This document shows, piece by piece, positions 51,058 to 58,520 of a DNA stretch of 64,000 nt. Source of the DNA: Chachezhania sediminis (GTDB lineage Bacteria; Pseudomonadota; Alphaproteobacteria; Rhodobacterales; Rhodobacteraceae); assembly GCF_009765275.1 (NCBI RefSeq), contig NZ_VOPH01000009.1:1-64000 (forward strand). The letters are read 5' to 3'. Below the pieces are notes generated by a model, which was not told the origin of the DNA, did no database searches, and was given only the letters and a program-made list of their open reading frames with translations. A program made the position numbers and the translations under genes. Position 1 is the stretch's first letter. The number at the start of each line of letters is the position of its first letter.

Positions 51058-52359
51058 ATGTACACTCACGAAGACCTGGCAAAGCTTCAGGCGCAGTCGC
51101 TGAAGCTGCAGGGCTGGATCCGACAGCAGACCTATTCGCCGGAACTGGAAAAGACCCTGCGCCGCTTTTCCAGCTGGGAGGTGGCCGAGCTGATCTTTCG
51201 CGTCAACCAGTCGACCATGCGCGGCCGGCTGGCCGCCGACCCGACCCTGCCCCAGGGCATGGTGGAAGAGGACGGCCGCCAGCGCTGGTACTCGCTGGAG
51301 GAAATCAACGAACTGCGGCGGCGGCTGAAGGTGAACCGCAGGTCGCTGATGCCGGAACGTCCGGCGGGCAAGCGCGCGCTGCGGGCAGCCATCGCGAACT
51401 TCAAGGGCGGCGCCGGCAAATCGACCGTTGCGCTGCACTTTGCCCATGCCGCCGCGCTGGATGGCTACCGCGTGCTGTGCGTCGACTTCGATCCGCAGGC
51501 GACGCTCAGCCATTCGATGGGGCTGTCGGACGTGTCCGAAGACTATACCGTCTGGGGCATCATGGCCCGCGATCTGGTACGCGAGACAGAGCGGATGAAT
51601 TCGGCCGTGTCAGGTGCGGAAAGCGGTACCGCCCTGCCCCGCCGCCGCCTGCCCGACCAGATCACCGGCATGGGCCTGCAGGATCTGCGTCCCGGCGACT
51701 TTATCAAGCCGACGTCCTGGCCCACGATCGACCTGATCCCGTCCTGCGCCAACGCGGCCTTCGTCGAATTCGCGTCCGCCCAATACCGGCACCTGAACCC
51801 GGAATGGTCCTTCTTCGCCGCCGTGTCCCGTTACCTCGACCAGCTGCCGGCCGAGGATTACGACCTGATGATCTTCGACTGCCCACCGGCCATCGGCTAC
51901 CAGTCGATGAACGCGGTCTTCGCAGCCGACCTTCTTTATATTCCCTCCGGCCCGGCCTACTGGGAATACGACTCCACTACCTCCTTCATCGGTCAGCTTG
52001 CCGAGGCGTTGGAGGATCTGTCGGCCTTCGAAGGCTCCGTCCCCGCGGGGACATTCGCACTGCCCAAGGCGTTCCAGGACGTGCGGTTCCTGCTGACCCG
52101 CTACGAGGCCGGTAACGATCTGCACCGGGCGATGCGCGCGGCCTTCGAAAAGGTGTTCGGGGACAAGCTGACCCGGAACCCGATCGAGATGACGCGGGCG
52201 GTCGAACAGTCCGGCCGCTTTCTCAGCTCGGTCTACGAGATCGACTATCGCGAGATGACACGCGAGACATGGCGCAGGGCACGGGCGTCCTTCGATACGG
52301 CCTATGCCGAGTTCAAGGGCTACGCGCTGGAAGCATGGAAGCGGATGGAGGACGTATGA
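51058..52359 (+). CDS. parA: ParA-type partition ATPase with N-terminal DNA-binding domain
   Basis: This 433-residue type Ia ParA has an N-terminal winged-HTH of the MerR-like kind at about residues 36-95 (FSSWEVAELIFRVNQSTMRG, WYSLEEINELRRRL). The deviant Walker A KGGAGKST follows at residues 116-123, then Walker A' VDFDPQATLSHSMG and Walker B DLMIFDCPPAIGYQS. It moves ParB-bound plasmid copies and represses its own operon through the N-terminal domain. The ATG at 51058 follows AGGAGG; the GTG/ATG further upstream lack that spacing. The stop overlaps parB. Confidence 0.93.
   Translation: MYTHEDLAKLQAQSLKLQGWIRQQTYSPELEKTLRRFSSWEVAELIFRVNQSTMRGRLAADPTLPQGMVEEDGRQRWYSLEEINELRRRLKVNRRSLMPERPAGKRALRAAIANFKGGAGKSTVALHFAHAAALDGYRVLCVDFDPQATLSHSMGLSDVSEDYTVWGIMARDLVRETERMNSAVSGAESGTALPRRRLPDQITGMGLQDLRPGDFIKPTSWPTIDLIPSCANAAFVEFASAQYRHLNPEWSFFAAVSRYLDQLPAEDYDLMIFDCPPAIGYQSMNAVFAADLLYIPSGPAYWEYDSTTSFIGQLAEALEDLSAFEGSVPAGTFALPKAFQDVRFLLTRYEAGNDLHRAMRAAFEKVFGDKLTRNPIEMTRAVEQSGRFLSSVYEIDYREMTRETWRRARASFDTAYAEFKGYALEAWKRMEDV
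52039..52052. repeat. Candidate parS site 1 (inside parA)
   Basis: GTCCCCGCGGGGAC is a perfect 14-bp palindrome inside the parA coding sequence. Confidence 0.5.
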
Positions 52360-53456
52360 TGAGCAAGCGACGTATCTTCGACATCAACTTCCCCGGCGAG
52401 GAACCGGCCGCCGAAACGCCGCCCGTCGAGGAAGCTCCGGTGGCCCCGGAACCGGCCGGGCGCCGCGGCCCCATGGCCACCGCGATCTCCGAGAACGCCG
52501 AGGCGCTGCGGTCCCGCCAGGCGGCAGAAGCGGCGATCCGGGCGGAAAACGACAGGCTGGCGCATGAACATGTCCGGCTGAAGAAGGCCGGGCTTATCGT
52601 CGACCTGGTGCCGCTGGGGGCCATCCGTACGGAAAAGCTGGCCCGGGACCGCAGTCAGGCGCGCGATCCGGAACTGGACGAGTTGAAGGAGTCGATCCGG
52701 GCCATCGGTCTGTCGAACCCGATCCGGGTGGAGCATGTGGGCGAGGGCGCCTATGAACTGGTCCAGGGGTTCCGGCGGCTGTCGGCCTATCAGGAACTGT
52801 TCGCGGAAACCGGCGACGAGCGCTATGCCGCGATCCCGGCGGGCCTGATCGCCAGTGGCGAGGCGCTGGAAGCACTCTATCGCCGGATGGTGGACGAGAA
52901 CCTTGTGCGCCGCGACATCTCCTTTGCCGAGATGGCGGAACTGGCCCGCGCCTATGCAAGCGACCCGATGACGGAGGCCGGGACGGTCGAAGAGTCCGTG
53001 GCGGTTCTCTATGCGTCGGCGGGGCGTCAGAAGCGTGCCTATATCCGCCATTTCGCGGACCTGCTGGACACGGTCGGCGACGCGCTGGATTTCCCCGAGG
53101 CGATCCCCCGGGCGCTGGGGCTCGACCTGCAGAAGCGCCTGGCGGAAAGGCCGGAACTGGCCGCGGACCTGCGCGAAAGCCTGGAGGCTGTCGTCGTGTC
53201 GGAACCCGGGGCAGAACTCTCTGCCCTGCGGAACTGGCTGTCGGCGTCCGACCGCGCTGCCCGGGCCGAACGGCCTGCGCGGACCGAAGACGCCAAGGCC
53301 AAGACCACGCTGCGTTGCACTGTCCCCGCGGGGACGGTTCGCTGTGCTGCGCGGAACGGCCGTGTCGAACTGGCGATGGAACGCGACTTCTCGGTCGTGG
53401 AGCGGCATCGGCTGGAAGCGGCGATCGCGGCCTTTTTCGAGGCGCTGGACCGCTAG
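52356..53456 (+). CDS. parB: ParB/RepB-type partition protein
   Basis: This 366-residue centromere-binding protein has an N-terminal ParA-interaction stretch, then the ParB nuclease-like CTP-binding domain at about residues 90-175 (LDELKESIRAIGLSNPIRVE, YELVQGFRRLSAYQEL). The motif MVDENLVRRDISFAEMAELA leads into the HTH, and a RepB-like C-terminus follows. Start and parA stop overlap (ATGATG; the second ATG is equally possible). It loads at parS and spreads; the GTCCCCGCGGGGAC copies in and after this gene are candidate loading sites. Confidence 0.92.
   Translation: MMSKRRIFDINFPGEEPAAETPPVEEAPVAPEPAGRRGPMATAISENAEALRSRQAAEAAIRAENDRLAHEHVRLKKAGLIVDLVPLGAIRTEKLARDRSQARDPELDELKESIRAIGLSNPIRVEHVGEGAYELVQGFRRLSAYQELFAETGDERYAAIPAGLIASGEALEALYRRMVDENLVRRDISFAEMAELARAYASDPMTEAGTVEESVAVLYASAGRQKRAYIRHFADLLDTVGDALDFPEAIPRALGLDLQKRLAERPELAADLRESLEAVVVSEPGAELSALRNWLSASDRAARAERPARTEDAKAKTTLRCTVPAGTVRCAARNGRVELAMERDFSVVERHRLEAAIAAFFEALDR
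53322..53335. repeat. Candidate parS site 2 (inside parB)
   Basis: This is a perfect GTCCCCGCGGGGAC palindrome near the 3' end of parB. Confidence 0.55.
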
Positions 53457-53470
53457 GCGGTCTGCGTGGA

Positions 53471-53490
53471 CCTGTCCCCGCGGGGACAGG
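53471..53490. repeat. Candidate parS site 3 (downstream of parB)
   Basis: CCTGTCCCCGCGGGGACAGG is a perfect 20-bp palindrome 14 bases after the parB stop. It is intergenic and without a T-run, so it is the best single parS candidate. Confidence 0.65.
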
Positions 53491-53506
53491 TTTCTGGATT
53501 CATCGT

Positions 53507-53531
53507 GGAACGCTTGGGCCTCTTCGGCGTT
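53507..53531 (+). promoter_or_regulatory. EcfG-type promoter of the CsbD gene
   Basis: GGAAC (53507-53511), 16 bases and CGTT (53528-53531) match exactly, 34 bases before the ATG. Confidence 0.8.
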
Positions 53532-53565
53532 GTCTTTGCAAGGAAGCATCCAAAGGAGGATCCTC

Positions 53566-53763
53566 ATGAACTGGGATATTATCGAAGGCAACTGGACCGA
53601 ATGGCAGGGCAAGGTGCGTTCGGCCTATGGCAAGCTGACCGATGACGAACTTCAGCAGGTCAAGGGCGACCGTGAACAGCTGGAAGGCCTGATCCAGCAG
53701 AAATACGGCAAGTCCAAGGAAGAGGTCCGCAAGGAGCTCGACAAGTGGCTTGAAGACGCCTGA
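53566..53763 (+). CDS. CsbD-family stress protein
   Basis: This 65-residue hydrophilic protein has the CsbD pattern MNWDIIEGNWTEWQGKVRSA, then LTDDELQQVKGDREQLEGLI and KSKEEVRKELDKWL. CsbD-like proteins are abundant in general stress and stationary phase, but their molecular role is unknown. AAAGGAGG precedes the ATG at good spacing, an EcfG promoter lies upstream and a strong terminator downstream, so it is a complete single-gene GSR unit. Confidence 0.93.
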   Translation: MNWDIIEGNWTEWQGKVRSAYGKLTDDELQQVKGDREQLEGLIQQKYGKSKEEVRKELDKWLEDA

Positions 53764-53785
53764 CATCGACGCGCTTAGGCTTTGA

Positions 53786-53816
53786 AGGCCCTCCCGGAAA
53801 CGGGAGGGCCTTTTTT
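53786..53816 (+). terminator. Terminator of the CsbD gene
   Basis: AGGCCCTCCCG-GAAA-CGGGAGGGCCT forms a perfect 11-bp stem with a tetraloop and is followed by a run of T. Confidence 0.92.
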
Positions 53817-53889
53817 GTTTATGCGGGAGTCGAAGGGTGGCTTCCGGATTGAGGCGTCCCCGTTCTGACGGCTGATTGATCCGGGCACG

Positions 53890-53923
53890 AAAAAGCCCCG
53901 CCGGGGGTGGGACCGGCGGGGCT
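53890..53923 (-). terminator. Terminator of the leftward small membrane protein gene
   Basis: Read on the minus strand, AGCCCCGCCGG pairs with CCGGCGGGGCT around an 8-base loop, followed by TTTTT. It lies about 90 bases after the stop at 54014. Confidence 0.85.
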
Positions 53924-54013
53924 GGTGCGCTCCCGCGCGGACGTCGCGGGAGCGCAGGGATCCGGTCGCGCTGGGGGACGCGACCGGCAGGCAGGAGTTC
54001 TGCGAGATTTGGT

Positions 54014-54205
54014 TCAGACCGTGGCGCGGCCGCTGCGCGGACCCGCGATCAGCCAGATGATGAAACCGATCAGCGGAAGGATCAGCACCAGCAGGCACCA
54101 CAGGACCTTTCGCCCGGTCGAGGCACCCGACCCGATGATCGAGACGATGGCCCAGATATCCAGGGCCAGAAGAATAAGCCCACCCAGTCCGGAAACTTCC
54201 AGCAT
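54014..54205 (-). CDS. Small membrane protein, PLDc_N-like
   Basis: This 63-residue protein has two hydrophobic helices (LGGLILLALDIWAIVSII, and KVLWCLLVLILPLIGFIIWL) joined by a short polar turn, with PRSGRATV at the end. The pattern fits the PLDc_N family (phospholipase D nuclease N-terminal-like transmembrane hairpin, without any nuclease domain). The function is unknown. A perfect EcfG promoter 39 bases upstream and its own terminator make it another single-gene stress unit. Confidence 0.85.
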   Translation of the reverse strand: MLEVSGLGGLILLALDIWAIVSIIGSGASTGRKVLWCLLVLILPLIGFIIWLIAGPRSGRATV

Positions 54206-54243
54206 GACGTGTTTCCCTGTCTTGTTTTGCGTTCTGCAGTGTT

Positions 54244-54268
54244 AACGCGGTGCCCGCAGGAAGGTTCC
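54244..54268 (-). promoter_or_regulatory. EcfG-type promoter of the PLDc_N-like gene
   Basis: On the minus strand GGAAC (54268-54264), 16 bases and CGTT (54247-54244) match the consensus exactly. Confidence 0.8.
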
Positions 54269-54321
54269 CGTTCCGTGGAAAAGGATCGAATATTTTCCGG
54301 GCGGTCCCCCACGGCCGTACT

Positions 54322-54335
54322 GTCCCCGCAGGGAC
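54322..54335. repeat. Candidate parS site 4 (one mismatch)
   Basis: GTCCCCGCAGGGAC differs from the palindrome consensus at one base and lies between the divergent PLDc_N-like and thioesterase genes. Confidence 0.45.
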
Positions 54336-54404
54336 AGGGACCATGGCCGGGGTTGCCCGGGCCTTCGGGACGGCGCAGGATCGGCGCAGACAAAAGGAGC
54401 CATC

Positions 54405-54794
54405 ATGCAGGACGACACCCAGCCGCCCACCCATGCGCCCACAATCCGGGTCGTGGCGATGCCGGCCGACACGAATGCTGCCGGCGATATCTTCGGCGGC
54501 TGGCTGATGTCCGAAATGGACAAGGCCGCGGGCACTGCCGCGGCGCTGCGCGCGACCGGGCGCTGTTCTACCGTGGGGGTCGACCGGATGACCTTCCTGC
54601 GCCCCGTCAAGGTGGGGGACGAGGTTTCGGTCTATACCGAGATCACCCGGGTCGGCCGCACCTCGATGGAGATCCATGTCGAGGCCTGGCGCCGCAGCCG
54701 GTATGGATCCGAAAGCCACAAGGTGACCGAAGCGCTGTTTACCTTCGTGGCGTTGGACGAGGACGGGCGGCCAAGGCCGGTCGACGCTGGTTGA
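54405..54794 (+). CDS. Acyl-CoA thioesterase, hotdog fold (YciA-like)
   Basis: This 129-residue single-hotdog thioesterase contains the family phrase DTNAAGDIFGGWLMSEMDKA at residues 22-41, whose Asp is the likely catalytic residue, and VDRMTFLRPVKVGDEVSVY. YciA-type enzymes hydrolyse a broad range of acyl-CoAs to free CoA. AAAGGAG precedes the ATG. It stands alone, divergent from the small membrane protein gene. Confidence 0.9.
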   Translation: MQDDTQPPTHAPTIRVVAMPADTNAAGDIFGGWLMSEMDKAAGTAAALRATGRCSTVGVDRMTFLRPVKVGDEVSVYTEITRVGRTSMEIHVEAWRRSRYGSESHKVTEALFTFVALDEDGRPRPVDAG

Positions 54795-54962
54795 TTCCGC
54801 GGCTAGCGGACAGGAAAAGCCAAAATGCCCTGTTCATTTTAGGCTTAAACTATCCATTGTGGAATCGCGGTTCGGATGTAGACTGCCGTCAATACGGCGC
54901 TTGCGCCGCCCAGGACCGCGGTCGCGCCGCGGCGAGATCCAGCTTCCCAGGAGGTACGACAG

Positions 54963-55730
54963 ATGAACCAGCATTTCAGCATGAAGGATGCCGTCAGCGA
55001 GGCAGAGTGGGACCTGCGCTGCCAGCTTGCCGCGCTTTACCGGCTTGTGGCGCATTACCGCATGACCGACCTGATCTATACCCACATCTCGGTGCGGGTT
55101 CCGGGGCCCGAGCATCACTTCCTGATCAACAATTACGGCCGCATGTTTTCGGAAATGCGGGCCAGCGACCTGGTCAAGATCGACCTTGATGGCAAGCCGG
55201 TCGATGGCGACAGCCGCGAGGTGAACGAGGCCGGCTTCGTCATCCATTCGGCCATCCATGCCGCGCGCGAGGATCTGATCTGCGTGGTTCACACCCACAC
55301 GGCGGCGGGTATCGCAGTGGCGTCCCAGAAGCAGGGGCTGCTGCCGATTTCGCAGCATGCGCTGAAGTTCTATGGTCACATGACTTATCACGACTATGAA
55401 GGCATCGCCGTCGACGTGGACGAGCGCGATCGCCTGGTGGCCGACCTGGGCGACAAGCGGGCGATGATCCTGCGCAATCACGGTCTGCTGGTCGGGGGGC
55501 GCACCGTGGCCGAGGCCTGGGACCATATCTACATGCTGGAACGCGCCTGCCAGGCGCAGGTCGCGGCGCTGTCGGGCGGCTGCGAACTGGTCCTGCCGCC
55601 GGAAGAGGTCTGCACCTATACCGCTGGCATCTTCGACATGGCCGCACCGACGCCGCCGCGCTGGTACGACATGGCCTGGGAGGCCTCGCTGCGCGAGATC
55701 AAGATCGAAGAGACCGATGCCTATACCTGA
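54963..55730 (+). CDS. Class II aldolase/adducin family protein
   Basis: This 255-residue protein has the zinc-enzyme pattern of class II aldolases. VNEAGFVIHSAIHAAR supplies the likely catalytic Glu, VVHTHTAAG the first two His ligands and ILRNHGLLVGG the third. Relatives include fuculose/ribulose phosphate aldolases and many uncharacterised members lacking phosphate-binding residues, to which this one (FLINNYGRMFSEM) seems closer. AGGAGG precedes the ATG. The transcript ends at a strong hairpin. Confidence 0.88.
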   Translation: MNQHFSMKDAVSEAEWDLRCQLAALYRLVAHYRMTDLIYTHISVRVPGPEHHFLINNYGRMFSEMRASDLVKIDLDGKPVDGDSREVNEAGFVIHSAIHAAREDLICVVHTHTAAGIAVASQKQGLLPISQHALKFYGHMTYHDYEGIAVDVDERDRLVADLGDKRAMILRNHGLLVGGRTVAEAWDHIYMLERACQAQVAALSGGCELVLPPEEVCTYTAGIFDMAAPTPPRWYDMAWEASLREIKIEETDAYT

Positions 55731-55781
55731 CCCCCGGGTCTGGTGACGCCGGGCTCCGAAAGGCCGTCGGGCTTGAACAGG

Positions 55782-55814
55782 AAGGGTCGTCCCCGCGGGG
55801 ACGACCCTTTTTTA
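55782..55814 (+). terminator. Terminator containing candidate parS site 5
   Basis: AAGGGTCGTCCCCG-CGGGGACGACCCTT is a perfect palindrome followed by a T-run, 51 bases after the aldolase stop. Its core, 55789-55802, is GTCCCCGCGGGGAC, so it could serve both as terminator and as ParB site. Confidence 0.8.
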
Positions 55815-56242
55815 CGTCCGGCGCACCGGGGCAGGGGCGGTGCAGAGAGCGTGCTCGGGGTCGGAGGAGGGTGAGCGGTGCGTGCGAAGTAACACCCTAA
55901 GGATGCGGTGAGGGGCAGGTTCATGCCGCGCCGAGGCTGGCTTGTCCGGAGAGGTGGGCGCCGTACCGGCTTGCGGTGCGGTTGGTCCGAAACGGTGTCC
56001 GGCCGCGCATTCCCCGGGCCTTTCCGGGACCTGTCCGGCGGTCTGGTCGGCAATTGGGACAGCATAATGATCAGGGCATCATGTAACGGAACAAAAGTTA
56101 AAATTCAGTTCCGTTTAGATATCCAAGCGCCATTCATTAAAGAGGGAGTGTCCTCCTTGCCTTCTGGAACTGCGATGTAGAAGGGGGCTGTTGTGGGGGA
56201 CCCGGGACGGGGGGCTTGGGCTGCCCGTCCCGGAGCGGGTGG
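55815..56242. other. Gene-free interval with AT-rich inverted repeat
   Basis: No gene is supported in these 428 bases. A notably AT-rich patch at about 56060-56150 carries ACGGAAC-N15-GTTCCGT (56086-56114). It could be a binding site or hairpin. It resembles EcfG -35 elements in mirror orientation but has no -10 at the right distance. Confidence 0.5.
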
Positions 56243-57862
56243 TCAGTTCACCAGCGCTTCGCGCAGCTGGCGCTTCTGCACCTTGCCGTTGTTGTTGCGG
56301 GGCAGGGGGTCAGCCATGATCGTGTAGGTTTCGGGCCGCTTGTAGTCGGACATCTGCGCCGTGCAGTAGGCGCGCAGCACCTCCTCGTCGATGGCATAGC
56401 CGTCGCGGGCGACGACATAGGCGTGGACCCGTTCACCCAGGACCGGGTCGGGCACACCCACCACGGCGCATTCCAGCACGCTGTCGTGCAGGTTCAGTTT
56501 GTTTTCCACCTCGGCGCTGAAGACCTTGAAGCCGCCCCGGTTGATCATCTCCTTCCGGCGGTCGAAGACGCGGACGAAGCCGTCGGCGTTCATCGATCCG
56601 ATATCGCCGGACCGCCAGTAGCCGTCGACGAATTCCGCCGCGTTGGCGTCGGGGCGGTTCAGGTAGCCCGGAACCACCATCGGACCGGAGATCATCAGCT
56701 CTCCCGGCTCGCCCGGGGGAACCTCTTGCCCGTCCTCGTCCACCACCCGGACATGGCCGCAGGGCACGACCTTGCCGACGCTGTCCATGTGGCCCCGCCA
56801 TTCCGACAGCGGCATCGCTGTGGTCGGCGAGGTCGTTTCGGTCGCTCCATAGGCGTTGAGCAGGAGGAGGTTCGGCAGCTTCTCGGCGATCCGTTCGATG
56901 GTCGCCACGGGCATCGGTGCGCCGCCGAAACCGCCGATCCGCCAGCTGGACAGGTCGCAGTCGTCCAGTTCGGGCATCATCGCGATCAGGCTGTAGATCG
57001 TGGGGACGAGGATCGAGAAGGTGATCCGTTCCCGGCTGGCCAGTTCCAGGAACGCATGGCGCTGGAAGGATTCCCGCATCAGCACGGCGCAGCCGCCCAC
57101 CGCCAGGATCGACAGGGCCACGCCCACCAGACCGGTCACATGGGACAGGGGCACGGCAACCATCGCGCGGTCGTTTTCGTCCAGCCCGAAACAGCGCGGG
57201 AAGGTCAGGGCGGAATGCACGATGCCCAGATGGGTCAGCGTGGCACCCTTGGGCTTGCCGGTGGTGCCGGAGGTGTAAAGGAGGATGGTGGTGTCCTCCT
57301 CCTCGACCTGCACCGATGGGACCGGATCGCCTTCGACGACGATGTCGTCGAAGGGCAGGGCACCGTCCGGCGTGCCGTCGACGCAAACGCGGTGCTTCAA
57401 GGACGGGACCGCGCCCCAGTCCGGCAGGATGTTAGCCAGACGGGATTCGAACAGGATCACGCTGGTGGCGCTGTCGGACAGCATGAACTCCACCTCCGTC
57501 TGCGCCAGCCGCGCGCTCAGCGGCAGCGATACGGCGCCAAGGCGGGCACAGGCGAAGACTGTGGCCAGCACCTGCCACCGGTTGGTCATCAGAACGGCGA
57601 CAGCCGATCCCTTGCCGACGCCCAGCCGCGAAAGGCCAGTGGCCAGCCCGGTCACGATGCGGTCCAGGTCGCGATAGGTCAGCGTGCCGTCCTCGACGAT
57701 GGCGGGGCGGTCGGGGAAGCGGCGGACGCAGTCGGCCAGCATTTCCGTCAACGAGGCCGGGCGCTCTGTATAGCACAGCATCGTGCGGCCGTCGTAATGG
57801 GTTTCCCATCGCGTGGACCCGCCCACGCCCTGGATCCAGTTCGGATCGATCTTTCCGGTCAT
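56243..57862 (-). CDS. AMP-forming acyl-CoA synthetase/ligase
   Basis: This 539-residue ANL-superfamily enzyme has the P-loop YTSGTTGKPKGATLTH near residue 197, LLNAYGATETTSP near residue 345, YWRSGDIGSMNADGFVRVFD near residue 420, and the catalytic lysine in RNNNGKVQKRQLRE at the C-terminus. It activates a carboxylic acid to its CoA thioester; the chain or ring type cannot be read from the sequence. With the neighbouring thiolase it could form a beta-oxidation-like step. The ATG at 57862 follows GGAGGAAGACCACC. Confidence 0.92.
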   Translation of the reverse strand: MTGKIDPNWIQGVGGSTRWETHYDGRTMLCYTERPASLTEMLADCVRRFPDRPAIVEDGTLTYRDLDRIVTGLATGLSRLGVGKGSAVAVLMTNRWQVLATVFACARLGAVSLPLSARLAQTEVEFMLSDSATSVILFESRLANILPDWGAVPSLKHRVCVDGTPDGALPFDDIVVEGDPVPSVQVEEEDTTILLYTSGTTGKPKGATLTHLGIVHSALTFPRCFGLDENDRAMVAVPLSHVTGLVGVALSILAVGGCAVLMRESFQRHAFLELASRERITFSILVPTIYSLIAMMPELDDCDLSSWRIGGFGGAPMPVATIERIAEKLPNLLLLNAYGATETTSPTTAMPLSEWRGHMDSVGKVVPCGHVRVVDEDGQEVPPGEPGELMISGPMVVPGYLNRPDANAAEFVDGYWRSGDIGSMNADGFVRVFDRRKEMINRGGFKVFSAEVENKLNLHDSVLECAVVGVPDPVLGERVHAYVVARDGYAIDEEVLRAYCTAQMSDYKRPETYTIMADPLPRNNNGKVQKRQLREALVN

Positions 57863-58144
57863 GTGGTGGTCTTCCTCCTCCTAACCTTTCGCGCATCACG
57901 ACCAGACTTGGGGCCTATGTGCAACCTCGGATCCGGGGTCCGCGGCCCTTGGCGCCGATGCCCGATGTCCGGGGGCGGTCGGGACGGATGCAGGTCAGGA
58001 AACGCCCTTTCCAGGGACGCGCCGTCGCGCCGGATTTCCGGACGCGGGCACCCCGGAGGCGGCGCGGCGACAGACGGCCATGGCCTTTGTCGCTCCCCCG
58101 AAAACACGGGACGACGCGGACCGAACCGGGCCGTGCGTCCCCCG

Positions 58145-58177
58145 CTTCTTCTCTTCACAAATACTCCCGCCGGAGGC
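58145..58177. repeat. 33-bp intergenic repeat, copy 2
   Basis: The segment runs CTTCTTCTCTTC, then ACAAATACTCCCGCCGGAGG and C. It is identical to 16668-16700 except at two adjacent bases. Confidence 0.75.
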
Positions 58178-58238
58178 TGGGCTGGCCGGAACACGCACGG
58201 ACCGGCGAACGCGGGGCGCGCGGGCCAGGCTGCCGCAG

Positions 58239-58259
58239 GGTGCGTGGTCGCCACGCACC
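58239..58259. repeat. GTGCGTGG palindromic element, copy 3
   Basis: GGTGCGTGG-TCG-CCACGCACC has perfect 9-bp arms and is intergenic like the others. Confidence 0.8.
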
Positions 58260-58267
58260 GCACCCGG

Positions 58268-58390
58268 TCATCCCATGCTCAAGGCGCTACAGCTTTCCCG
58301 AAGCGCCCGTTTCAGAGCCTTGCCGCAATCGTCCTTCGGCAGCCCCGTTGCGAAGATTTGGCTCTCCGGTGTCCTGAAGCAGGGGATGGG
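58268..58390 (-). pseudogene. Possible C-terminal remnant of an acyl-CoA ligase
   Basis: The minus-strand frame ending at 58268 reads TPESQIFATGLPKDDCGKAL, then KRALRESCSALSMG. The phrase resembles the ANL-family C-terminal motif (P..v.F...LP....GKvlKR.LRe) that carries the catalytic Lys. Nothing upstream in the frame resembles the rest of the enzyme. It would be a decayed relative of the intact ligase 400 bases away. The match is short, so this is tentative. Confidence 0.35.
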
Positions 58391-58520
58391 GGCGGTGCGG
58401 GTTTCTTCCAGGGCGCGGGTCCCGACCGCCGCGCCGTCCCGAGTCACGACCTGCGTGCGGGGATGCGGCACGGACGCCACGGGCCGTGCCCGTGCCGTCT
58501 GCGCCAGCCGTTCCGCAGGG

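Larger units (their letters stand above)
57863..58520. other. Gene-poor interval with repeats and a gene remnant
   Basis: These 658 bases between two leftward genes contain the second copy of the 33-bp repeat (58145), a GTGCGTGG palindrome (58239) and, at the right, a frame resembling the C-terminus of an acyl-CoA ligase. No intact gene is seen. Confidence 0.5.

Noticed and set aside
55789-55802. GTCCCCGCGGGGAC here as purely a parS site
   Set aside because: It forms the core of a hairpin followed by a T-run after the aldolase gene, so it was listed mainly as a terminator; parS function is only a possibility.
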